Assembly: GCF_016862435.1 (NCBI RefSeq)
Contig: NZ_BOMY01000009.1
Location: 62,001 to 126,000 of the forward strand
Source of the DNA: Paractinoplanes tereljensis
GTDB lineage: Bacteria > Actinomycetota > Actinomycetes > Mycobacteriales > Micromonosporaceae
Length of the DNA: 64,000 bases
Reading direction: 5' to 3'
In this document: positions 48,264 through 55,827 of the stretch, in pieces
How positions within the stretch are numbered: position 1 is the first letter of the stretch
How the letters are laid out: the number at the start of each line of letters is the position of its first letter
The notes under the pieces: model-generated
Seen by the model: only the letters and a program-made list of their open reading frames with translations
The model's database searches: none
What the model was told of the DNA's origin: nothing
Program-made: the position numbers and the translations under genes

Positions 48264-49450
48264 GCGGTCGTCGACCCGAACACCTCATCGCGTACGGCGT
48301 CCAGAGCGGTGTGCAGTGCTCCGTGCAGGACCGGCTCGGACTCCACCCCGGTGATCACGACCTTGGGGGTGACCAGGGTGATCGCCGCCACTTCGCGTTC
48401 GACCCGCTCGGCCAGCCCGGGGCCGCCGGCCTGGCTCACCTCGCCGGCCAGCACGACCAGCGGCGGGTCCAGCACCACGCAGGTGGCGGCCACGCCAAGG
48501 GCGAGTTTTTCGGCCAGCTCGTCGAGGACCTGGTCGCCGGCCTCGCCCGCCTCGACCGCGGACCGGATCACGTCGGATGCCTCGTTGCCGCGGAAGCCGT
48601 ACTTCTTGCCGATCGCCCGGACCGCGTCGGCGCCGGCGATGCTCTGGAACGCGCCGCGCACGCCACCCTTCTGCGCCCGCTTCGACTGGTGCCGCGGCAC
48701 CTCGGCGCCGGCCACCGGGAGGTAGCCGATCTCGCCGGCCGCGCCGGTCGAGCCCTGGTGCAGGCGGCCGTCGATGACGCTGGCCAGACCCACCCCACGA
48801 CCGATCCAGATCAGTACGAAGTCGCGATGGCCCTTGGCCGCGCCGGTGCTCTGCTCGGCGATCGCGGCGAGGTTGACGTCGTTGCCGAAGACCACCGGGG
48901 TGCTCAGGTCGCGGCGCAGGTCGTCGAGGAGGCCGCGGTGCCAGCGGGGCAGGTCCCAGGCGAACGAGATCTCGCCGCTGACCGGGTCGACCAGGCCGGG
49001 GGTGCCGAGCACGACCCGGCGGACCGAGCTCATGTCGGTGCCGGCCTCGGTGGCGGCCTGCAGCACCGCGTTGTGCACGACCCCGACCGGGTCGTCGGTG
49101 TCCTTGGTGGACTGCTCGACCCGGCTGACGATGGTGCCGGTGATGTCGGCGCAGGCGGCCATGACCCGTTCCGGGCCGACGTCGACGCCGATCACGTGGG
49201 CGCTGCCCGGGGTGACGGCGTAGAGCTGGGCGTTGGGGCCCCGGCCGCCGGCCTGCTCGCCGACCCGGCGCACGAGACCACGCTGCTCGAGCCGCTCCAC
49301 CAACTGCGAAGCGGTGACCTTGCTGAGCCCGGTCATCTCGCCGAGCTGGGCGCGGGTCAACGGGCCTCGGTCGAGCAGTAGCTCCAGCGCCGCGCGGTCG
49401 TTGAGTGCGCGCAGCAGCCGGGGTGTGCCCGGAAGGCGGGTGGCGGCCAT
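48260..49450 (-). CDS. ROK-family transcriptional regulator
   Basis: The product is 396 residues. A winged helix (RAQLGEMTGLSKVTASQLVERL) is followed by a ROK sugar-kinase-like domain (GVDVGPERVMAA, VFGNDVNLAAIAE, WIGRGVGLASVIDG, STGAAGEIGYLPV). The zinc-binding HxG/CxCGxxGC motif of active ROK kinases is not evident, so it is probably a regulator only. It is divergent from a GH3 hexosaminidase-like gene across a 177-base AT-rich region, which suggests control by amino sugars. Confidence 0.92.
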   Translation of the reverse strand: MAATRLPGTPRLLRALNDRAALELLLDRGPLTRAQLGEMTGLSKVTASQLVERLEQRGLVRRVGEQAGGRGPNAQLYAVTPGSAHVIGVDVGPERVMAACADITGTIVSRVEQSTKDTDDPVGVVHNAVLQAATEAGTDMSSVRRVVLGTPGLVDPVSGEISFAWDLPRWHRGLLDDLRRDLSTPVVFGNDVNLAAIAEQSTGAAKGHRDFVLIWIGRGVGLASVIDGRLHQGSTGAAGEIGYLPVAGAEVPRHQSKRAQKGGVRGAFQSIAGADAVRAIGKKYGFRGNEASDVIRSAVEAGEAGDQVLDELAEKLALGVAATCVVLDPPLVVLAGEVSQAGGPGLAERVEREVAAITLVTPKVVITGVESEPVLHGALHTALDAVRDEVFGSTTA

Positions 49451-49627
49451 AACTACGTCCCCTAGTAATTAAATATTGTTTTCCATTGGCTTACCGAGCC
49501 CCCGACGTCGTAGCCGCAGCGTAACGGTCGAGATCGTAGTCGTCCGCAGTGCACACGTCATCGACTCGGAGCGATCATGGCAGCTCGCGGGGCCGATCAG
49601 CCAGCCTTGAATCACCGGAAGGACAGC
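49451..49627. promoter_or_regulatory. Divergent control region between ROK and GH3 genes
   Basis: The stretch 49462-49485 is strikingly AT-rich. It contains the small palindromes TAATTA (49466-49471) and AATATT (49472-49477) just ahead of the ROK start. ROK regulators often bind AT-rich sites, so an operator here is likely. Confidence 0.5.
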
Positions 49628-51058
49628 ATGGTCATCGATCACGGGCTTCGCCGGCTCGCTCTCGGCACCCTCCTCGGCGCGCTTCCGGGGCAGGTCGCGC
49701 CGCCGTGGGCGATGTCGTTACTCGCCGATGGCCTGGCCGGATTCACGCTCTTCGGTCGGAACGTCGACTCGCCGGAACAACTCGCCGGGCTGACCGCCGC
49801 GCTCCGGGCCGGGCGGGCCGACGTCATCGTCGCGACCGACGAAGAGGGCGGGGACGTCACCCGGCTCGCGCACCGGACCGGCAGTCCCTACCCGGGGAAC
49901 GCGGCTCTCGGCGTGGTCGACGACCCGGAACTCACCCGGGCGGTGTACACGGCGGTCGGGGCCGACCTGGCCGCGACCGGAGTGACCCTCGACCTGGCGC
50001 CGGTCGTGGACGTCAACACCGCGGACGCCAACCCGGTCATCGGGACGCGGTCGTTCGGGGCGTCGACCGCGCTGGTGACCCGGCACGCGGCCGCGGCCGT
50101 GACCGGCCTGCAGGAGGCCGGGGTGTCGGCCTGCGCCAAGCACTTCCCCGGGCACGGCGCCACCGTCACCGACTCGCACCTCGAGCTGCCCACGGTCGAC
50201 GTACCCGTCTCGGTGCTGCGGGAACGGGATCTGCCGCCGTTCGCGGCGGCGATCGCGGCCGGCGCGCGGGCGGTGATGACGGCCCACATCCGGGTGCCCG
50301 CGCTGACCGGGAACGATCCGGCGACGTTCAGCCGTGGAGCGCTCTCTCTGCTGCGGCACGAGCTCGGCTTCGATCGGGTCATCGTCACCGACGCGCTGGA
50401 GATGACCGGCGCCGCGGCGGCCGCCGGCGGGGTTCCGCGGGCGGCGGTGCGAGCTCTCGCGGCGGGCGCGGACCTGCTGTGTCTGGGCTCCCGGGTGGAC
50501 GCGGCGCTGGTCGAGGCGGTGGCCGCGGAGATCGCGGTGGGCACGCAGGACGGGCGGCTCGCGCTGGGCGATCTCGAGAGAGCGGTTACCCGTACGGGCG
50601 AATTGGCGTCTTCAAGCGCGGCCTCCGGCACTCAGCGTGACCAAAGTCTGGGTCTGGTCGCCGCACGGCGGGCCGTGCGGGTCGAAGGATCGCTGGAAGA
50701 TCTTGGATCGCCGCTGGTGGTGCAGTTGGTCGGAGCGCAATCGATGGTGACCGGGCGAGTGCCCTGGGGGTTGGCGCCTCACCTCGACGGCATCGAGCAC
50801 GTCGCGGTCGTCGCCGCCGCGGCCTCCGCCGACGACCTGGTCGCGCGGGCCGGCCGGCGGCCGATCATCGTGGTCGGGCAGCGCGTACACCAGTCTTCCG
50901 CCGACCGCGGGTTGATCGAAGCCCTCCCGGCGCCGGTGGTCCTCGAGATGGGCTGGCCCTCGTCGTGGCGGCCGGCGAACGGCCGGGCGTTCGTCACCAC
51001 CCACGGTGCGAGCTGGGCCAACGGCCGGGCCGCCGCCGAGGTCCTCGGGCTCGCCTGA
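49628..51058 (+). CDS. Glycoside hydrolase family 3, beta-N-acetylhexosaminidase-like
   Basis: The product is 476 residues. The GH3 barrel is clear (GFTLFGRNVDSPEQL, VIVATDEEGGDVTRL, LDLAPVVDVNTADANPVIGTRSFG). The catalytic His loop KHFPGHGATVTDSHLELP is the NagZ-type KHFPGHG motif near residue 172. The nucleophile Asp is in IVTDALEM near residue 254. It probably removes beta-linked N-acetylglucosamine, perhaps from cell-wall fragments. There is no signal peptide. ATG 49628 is favoured by ggaagga 5 bases before; ATG 49577 is an alternative start. Confidence 0.93.
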   Translation: MVIDHGLRRLALGTLLGALPGQVAPPWAMSLLADGLAGFTLFGRNVDSPEQLAGLTAALRAGRADVIVATDEEGGDVTRLAHRTGSPYPGNAALGVVDDPELTRAVYTAVGADLAATGVTLDLAPVVDVNTADANPVIGTRSFGASTALVTRHAAAAVTGLQEAGVSACAKHFPGHGATVTDSHLELPTVDVPVSVLRERDLPPFAAAIAAGARAVMTAHIRVPALTGNDPATFSRGALSLLRHELGFDRVIVTDALEMTGAAAAAGGVPRAAVRALAAGADLLCLGSRVDAALVEAVAAEIAVGTQDGRLALGDLERAVTRTGELASSSAASGTQRDQSLGLVAARRAVRVEGSLEDLGSPLVVQLVGAQSMVTGRVPWGLAPHLDGIEHVAVVAAAASADDLVARAGRRPIIVVGQRVHQSSADRGLIEALPAPVVLEMGWPSSWRPANGRAFVTTHGASWANGRAAAEVLGLA

Positions 51059-51074
51059 CTCTCACGTCACATCT

Positions 51075-51090
51075 CTTGAACGCGTTCAAG
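51075..51090. promoter_or_regulatory. Operator palindrome CTTGAACGCGTTCAAG
   Basis: A perfect 16-base palindrome overlaps a candidate -35 box (TTGAAC, 51076-51081). After 18 bases comes TAGTCT (51100-51105) as a -10 candidate. TTGAACGCGTTCAA sites are typical for TetR regulators. It stands in front of the operon that ends with a TetR gene, so autoregulation is likely. Confidence 0.7.
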
Positions 51091-51115
51091 TAGAGGCCGT
51101 AGTCTGTGCCTGAAA

Positions 51116-51131
51116 GTTGAACACGTTCGAG
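51116..51131. promoter_or_regulatory. Second, imperfect operator half-match
   Basis: GTTGAACACGTTCGAG repeats the pattern of the site at 51075-51090 with a few changes. It sits where transcription would start, between the -10 box and the ribosome site at 51132-51136. Confidence 0.6.
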
Positions 51132-51143
51132 AAAGGCGATCCG

Positions 51144-51581
51144 ATGGATCCGAAGGTCTGGATGTACCTGGTCTATCTCCTGGTCAGCGTGGGGCTGACC
51201 GTGTGGGTGGCGACCACGCTGTCTCGCAACGGGCTGGTCTTTCTCGCCGACGTCTTCGCCGACGAGAAGCTGGCCAAGGCCGTCAACCAGCTGCTGGTGA
51301 TGGGCTTCTACCTGCTCAACCTCGGCTACGTGACGTTCGCGATGCGCTCCGGCGCGCAGATCGACGACACCAGCGAGGCGCTGGAAACGCTCTCCATGAA
51401 GATCGGCCTGGTGCTGCTGGTGCTCGGCGTCCTGCACTTCTGCAACGTCTTCTTCCTGAACCGCTACCGCCGCGGACGCCTCCGCCAGCAGCAGGTGCGG
51501 CCGCCGCTGCCGCCCACCGGCCGGCTGCCCATCCACCCGCAGATGCCGATGCCGCCGCAGGCCCCGCCGGCCCGCGCATGA
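51144..51581 (+). CDS. Small four-helix membrane protein of unknown function
   Basis: The product is 145 residues. Hydrophobic helices lie at about 4-24, 55-75 and 90-112. The motif ADEKLAKAVNQLLVMGFYLLN is in the loop and second helix. The tail is Pro/Arg-rich (RQQQVRPPLPPTGR). No family with a known role was recognised. ATG 51144 follows gaaagg by 7 bases. It overlaps the DCC gene by 4 bases (ATGA). Confidence 0.82.
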   Translation: MDPKVWMYLVYLLVSVGLTVWVATTLSRNGLVFLADVFADEKLAKAVNQLLVMGFYLLNLGYVTFAMRSGAQIDDTSEALETLSMKIGLVLLVLGVLHFCNVFFLNRYRRGRLRQQQVRPPLPPTGRLPIHPQMPMPPQAPPARA

Positions 51582-52018
51582 TCTCGCGGGCGATGGACAC
51601 CGACCCGGCCGGACACGGGGCCGGCCGGGTCGGGTCCTTCACCGTGCTGTTCGACGAGGGGTGCCCGATCTGCCGGACCGCGCGGCGCTGGCTCGCGAGC
51701 CGGGCCCAGCTCGTACCGCTCAGCTTCGTCCCGGCCGGGTCACCGGAAGCGCGAGAGCGCTTTCCCGGACTCGATCATTCGGCTACGTTGCGTGATCTCA
51801 CGGTGATCGCCGACGACGGCGCCTACTACGTCGGCGACGCCGCCTGGCTCGCCTGCCTGTGGGCGCTCGACGGATATCGAGCCACGGCCGAGCGATTCTC
51901 CTCGCCGCGACTGCTGCCGGCGGCCCGGCGTTTCATCGCGGCCGCTTCGGCCGTACGCGAGCAGACCCGCTCCCCCAGCACGGACTACGGTGACCAATGT
52001 GACGACCGCTGCCGCTGA
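51578..52018 (+). CDS. DCC-family thiol-disulfide oxidoreductase-like protein (DUF393)
   Basis: The product is 146 residues. The signature FDEGCPICRTARRWL contains a CxxC pair like that of thioredoxin-type proteins; the WALDGYRAT region is also typical of the DCC family. It may act in redox chemistry at the membrane. Start and stop overlap both neighbours, so the three genes form one operon. Confidence 0.88.
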   Translation: MISRAMDTDPAGHGAGRVGSFTVLFDEGCPICRTARRWLASRAQLVPLSFVPAGSPEARERFPGLDHSATLRDLTVIADDGAYYVGDAAWLACLWALDGYRATAERFSSPRLLPAARRFIAAASAVREQTRSPSTDYGDQCDDRCR

Positions 52019-52703
52019 CCACGGCTCCCCTGGCCCCGCGCGGCGGGCCCGGGGTGAGCAGACCCGGCAGCTGATCTTGGAGACGGCGCTGCGGCTGTTC
52101 CGCGAGCGGGGTTATGGCGAAACCACCATGCGGGCCATCGCCAAGGAGGCCGGGGTCGCGGTCGGGAACGCCTATTACTACTTCGACTCCAAGGAACACC
52201 TGATCCAGGGGTTCTACGACCGCAACCAGACCGAGCACCGGACCGCGTCGACCGAGGTGCTGGCCACCTCGACCGAGTTCGCGGCCCGGCTGCGCGGGGT
52301 GATGCATGCCGGCATCGACGTCAACGAGCCGTACCACTCGTTCGCCGGGACGTTTTTCAAGAGCGCGGCCGAGCCCTCGTCGCCGCTGAGCCCCTTTTCC
52401 CGGGAGTCGTCGCCGGCCCGGGACGCGTCGATCGCGATCTTCCGGGACGTGATCGAGGGCTCGTCGGCCAAGCTCGACCCCGAGCTGCGCAAGGAGCTGC
52501 CGGAGCTGCTGTGGCTCGGTTGGATGGGCGTGATCCTGTTCTGGGTGTACGACAAGTCGCCCGGCCAGCGCCGCACCCGCAAGCTCATCGACGGCACGGT
52601 CCCGCTGATCGACCGCCTGGTCGGCCTGTCCCGGCTGCGGGTGCTGCGCCCCGCCCTGCGCCAGGTGCTGGGCCTGATCGAAACCGTCCGCCGAGACGAT
52701 TGA
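51990..52703 (+). CDS. TetR-family regulator, last gene of its own operon
   Basis: The product is 237 residues. The helix-turn-helix is typical (LRLFRERGYGETTMRAIAKEAG, VAVGNAYYYFDSKEHL). A long helical ligand domain follows. It starts with GTG 51990, or the GTG at 51999, inside the end of the DCC gene. It probably binds the TTGAAC palindromes ahead of the operon and controls its own expression. Confidence 0.92.
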   Translation: MTNVTTAAADHGSPGPARRARGEQTRQLILETALRLFRERGYGETTMRAIAKEAGVAVGNAYYYFDSKEHLIQGFYDRNQTEHRTASTEVLATSTEFAARLRGVMHAGIDVNEPYHSFAGTFFKSAAEPSSPLSPFSRESSPARDASIAIFRDVIEGSSAKLDPELRKELPELLWLGWMGVILFWVYDKSPGQRRTRKLIDGTVPLIDRLVGLSRLRVLRPALRQVLGLIETVRRDD

Positions 52704-53006
52704 TCACCGTGGGTAGCCAGGACGTTTGCTCACGCTGAGTCATCCCGTACGGCAATATGTGGTTTAGTGTCCGATGATTTCCGGATCTGTCGCCTATGTT
52801 GGCTTGGCCGAACGGCCATTTTGCGCACAGAGCGCTTCCAACCCGACCAAGTCGGAACGTAGCGTGATGTTCGCAGGTGGATCTGGGGACGTCGCAAGAA
52901 CTCGGACTAACGGGACCAGACCGAGCGCTCGCGACAGCAACTGTGAGCCGGCCGCAGCGCGACTTCGGGAGCAGCCGCGCCGTGGCCGGCTCACGCTGTC
53001 ACAGCC
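52704..53006. other. Gap between convergent TetR and mycosin genes with a long inverted repeat
   Basis: No convincing gene is seen in these 303 bases. The inverted repeat gtgagccggcc / ggccggctcac (52943-52953 with 52984-52994, 30-base spacer) lies just after the mycosin stop. It may be its terminator. Part of the gap (52740-52860) is lower in GC than the surroundings. Confidence 0.6.
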
Positions 53007-54128
53007 TCAGCCCGACCGTCGCCGCCGCATCATCAGAACGGCGACGAAGACACCCGCGAGCACCACCAGCCCGGCGACGATCAGCGCCGGCACCAGCACG
53101 TTGACCGCCTTCGGCAAATCGTCGGACGCCGCCGTGTCCCCCGGGGCGTCCTGCACCGCACTACCGGATGGCGCCGCCGACGGCAGCGGAGCTACGTCGG
53201 CGGTCAGCGCTTTGACGACGTTCAGCAGCCCGTAGCCGTAGGTGTCGTCCCGGCCAGCGGGCCCGGCGTCATCCGCAGTAGCGGTAAGTCGATGAACAAC
53301 CTCAGCCGCACTCAAATCCGGATATTTGGCCCGCAGCAGGGCCGCAGCACCACTGACAATCGCGGACGCGTCACTGGTACCTCTGGCGATCTTGTAGCCA
53401 GTGGCACCGATGTCGGTGCTGATGATTTGATCGCCGGGCGCGGAGAGACCGATGTATGGGCCGGTAACAGAGATCGACGCGATCTTCCGGTCCTTGCCAT
53501 ATGCGCCGACCGCCAGCACCTCTGGGTACTTGGCCGGGTATTTGTCGACCAGATTGCTGATGTCGTTGTCGTTACCGGCTGATGCGACCAGCACGATGTC
53601 GGCCGCCTGAGCCTTACGAATCGCCGCTTGCATTACACCGTCATCACCTGTGGCGAAGGACATGTTGATCACGCCGGCATGCTTGTCGATCGCGAAGTCG
53701 ATCGCCTTGGTCATGAAGCCGGTCGAGGAGTATCCGTCGGCCCCCGCCGCAATCGGAAGGATCTTGGCCGCCGGAGCGATGCCCAGCACACCGTCTCCCG
53801 ACCCGTGACCCCGCCCGGCGATGAGCCCGGACATGGCTGTGCCGTGCCCGTCCAGGTCTTCGGTGCCTTCACGGCCAGCCAAATTGCTGTCTGCGGTGTC
53901 GAGGCCGGGGAGTAAAGCACCAGCGAGGTCGGGATGATCTGGATCGGCGCCGGAATCGATCACTGCGACGATTACACCTTCGCCACGGCTGATTTTGTGA
54001 GCGTCGGCGATCTTCAGATCCGTCAAATACCACTGCTGATCACGAGTCGTGTCGGCCAAGGCAGGCGCTGCGGGCACCACCACCATCGTGAGAGTTGCCG
54101 CAGCACCGGCCAGCACACGCCCGATCAT
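53007..54128 (-). CDS. mycP: Type VII secretion-associated subtilisin-like protease (mycosin)
   Basis: The product is 373 residues. A signal peptide (MIGRVLAGAAATLTMVV...ALA) is followed by the S8 domain. The triad is Asp in VAVIDSGADPDHPD, His in DGHGTAMSGLIAG and Ser in ARGTSDASAIVSG. A C-terminal membrane helix (LVPALIVAGLVVLAGVFVAV) and a basic end anchor it on the outer face. It would process exported type VII substrates. The ATG overlaps the PPE-like gene stop by 4 bases. Confidence 0.93.
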   Translation of the reverse strand: MIGRVLAGAAATLTMVVVPAAPALADTTRDQQWYLTDLKIADAHKISRGEGVIVAVIDSGADPDHPDLAGALLPGLDTADSNLAGREGTEDLDGHGTAMSGLIAGRGHGSGDGVLGIAPAAKILPIAAGADGYSSTGFMTKAIDFAIDKHAGVINMSFATGDDGVMQAAIRKAQAADIVLVASAGNDNDISNLVDKYPAKYPEVLAVGAYGKDRKIASISVTGPYIGLSAPGDQIISTDIGATGYKIARGTSDASAIVSGAAALLRAKYPDLSAAEVVHRLTATADDAGPAGRDDTYGYGLLNVVKALTADVAPLPSAAPSGSAVQDAPGDTAASDDLPKAVNVLVPALIVAGLVVLAGVFVAVLMMRRRRSG

Positions 54129-55321
54129 CGGTTGAAACCCAGAACTCCCGGGCCCGGGTCGTGCCGCACCTTGGTGGTGTCCGGGGTGATCACCGGTGCC
54201 ACACCCTCTGCGGTCCCCCACTGCTCGTCGGCCTCTCCGCCGATCAGCGATTCGTCATTTTCGCCGCGCTGACCACGTCGGCCGGGCTGGCCGTTGAGCG
54301 GCATCTGCCCGCCGGTACCGGCGCCGCGGCCACCTCCCAGCCCGCCTTCGCCGAGCACAGCGCCCGACGGCAGGCCGCGACGCATCGACACCGCCCGCCG
54401 GGCACTCGGCGCAGTCCGTCCACCACCGATTCCCGGCACACCGAGACCGAGCCCACCACCAGCGCCGAGGCCGCTACCAGGAGCTAGTCCCAGTCCCGTG
54501 GGAACACCGGGAAAACCGCCGCCGCCCAGTCCCGATCCGGTCGGCAATCCCAGCGCGGCAGTCGGGCCGGTGAGAGCCGGGGTGGCCTGCGGGGCGAAGA
54601 CGCCACTCAGACCTGGGCCGACACCCAGCGACGGGTCGCTTCCCGATCCTGCCTCGGGCCCGCCCGCGCCTGGACCGGCAACAACCGGATCCGGAAGCAC
54701 CGGATCGTGCGGCACCGTGACCGGCACCGGCGCAGCCCGCACGATCGCCCCGGAACCAGAACCACCAACCGACGAGCCCCCGCTGGGATCTAGTACCACG
54801 GCGCCGGGGTCGTCCTCGGCCCCTTTCATTTGGTACAGCGCCGGTGCCTGGATCTGCTTACTGTGATCAGCGATCGCGGCTTCCATCTCACGCATTGCCT
54901 GCTGTGCCTTGACGTCGTATTCGTCCTCAGCGTGATCGATGAACCGCGGCATGAGGTCGCCGCTGACCGCCTCCCGGTCCGCCGCCCACCCCCGGACGTC
55001 GGCCTGCGCAGTGCTAATCGCCGCCATAACCCCACGCAGACCTGCGTGTGTGTTCTCCGCGGACGTCATCGTTTCTTGCATCGAGTCGAGCAGCGTATCT
55101 ATCTGGGTCAGGAAGATCTTGGCCGAGGCATTCTGCTCCGGCGGCCACGCGCCGGCCAATTCCTGACCGGCGCTGAGCAACCGCTTTCGCTGCTCGCTGA
55201 CTGCAGTGGCAAGCGAGTCCCAGGCATTCACCCGATCCGACCCTGTGCACACATTGTCCGGCGCCAACATCGCCCAGATCGCCGGCAAGTTGTAGGAATC
55301 CCAGTTCGTCGTCCCGGCCAT
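54125..55321 (-). CDS. PPE-like or LXG-like helical protein with Gly/Pro-rich tail, likely type VII substrate
   Basis: The product is 398 residues. Residues ~1-165 are mostly alpha-helical (AWDSLATAVSEQRKRLLSAG, AWPPEQNASAKIFL). The rest is a Gly/Pro/Ser-rich, likely unstructured tail. Long helical N-termini with low-complexity tails are common in secreted type VII substrates. The family could not be named with confidence. It is coupled on both sides to the EspC-like and mycosin genes. Confidence 0.72.
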   Translation of the reverse strand: MAGTTNWDSYNLPAIWAMLAPDNVCTGSDRVNAWDSLATAVSEQRKRLLSAGQELAGAWPPEQNASAKIFLTQIDTLLDSMQETMTSAENTHAGLRGVMAAISTAQADVRGWAADREAVSGDLMPRFIDHAEDEYDVKAQQAMREMEAAIADHSKQIQAPALYQMKGAEDDPGAVVLDPSGGSSVGGSGSGAIVRAAPVPVTVPHDPVLPDPVVAGPGAGGPEAGSGSDPSLGVGPGLSGVFAPQATPALTGPTAALGLPTGSGLGGGGFPGVPTGLGLAPGSGLGAGGGLGLGVPGIGGGRTAPSARRAVSMRRGLPSGAVLGEGGLGGGRGAGTGGQMPLNGQPGRRGQRGENDESLIGGEADEQWGTAEGVAPVITPDTTKVRHDPGPGVLGFNR

Positions 55322-55713
55322 CAGACAACTCCGTCCTTGCCGCTACCGAGAGCGCGATTCGCGGCCACCATCGCAGAGTGGATCAGGTGCTGCACCTGCT
55401 GCTGGGCCTGGGCGGAGTTCAGGTCGGCGGAGGCGAACTGGCGGGCGATCTGTTCCGCGACGTCGGCCAGGATGCCGGCGGCCTGCTGGTAGGCGCGCAG
55501 GTTGGCCTCGGCGTGTGCCAGCGCTTCGGCGTAGCGGACCTTTGCCTCGGTCACCACGTCGCTTGGGGTCATACGGGAGCCGAAACCGACGCCCTGACGG
55601 TGGAGGTCGGCGCCTCGGCCTGCGATGTCGGCGAAGCCGTCGGTGGTCTGTTGCTGCATGCCCCGGCCGAAGTCGTTGACTCCGTCGGTGTCTATCTGGA
55701 CTCCGTCCGGCAC
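55321..55713 (-). CDS. EspC/WXG100-like small helical protein
   Basis: The product is 130 residues. It is predicted almost wholly helical (VVTEAKVRYAEALAHAEANL, GILADVAEQIARQFASADLN). This resembles the EspC and DUF2580-type partners of PPE-like proteins. GTG 55713 follows gaggaatc. Its TGA shares one base with the next ATG, so the three genes are a tight unit. Confidence 0.7.
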   Translation of the reverse strand: MPDGVQIDTDGVNDFGRGMQQQTTDGFADIAGRGADLHRQGVGFGSRMTPSDVVTEAKVRYAEALAHAEANLRAYQQAAGILADVAEQIARQFASADLNSAQAQQQVQHLIHSAMVAANRALGSGKDGVV

Positions 55714-55827
55714 GATTCCTCCCCGATCACGAACCGCGACTCCCCATCGTATCGATTGAGGCAATCGCGTCCTACCCCTGCTACCTACACACGACAGTGG
55801 GGCCGGACGGGTTCGATGGCGGGCGGA

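Noticed and set aside
54250..54640. Possible minisatellite in the PPE-like gene
   Set aside because: The Gly/Pro-rich codons make irregular similarity only; no exact unit repeats.
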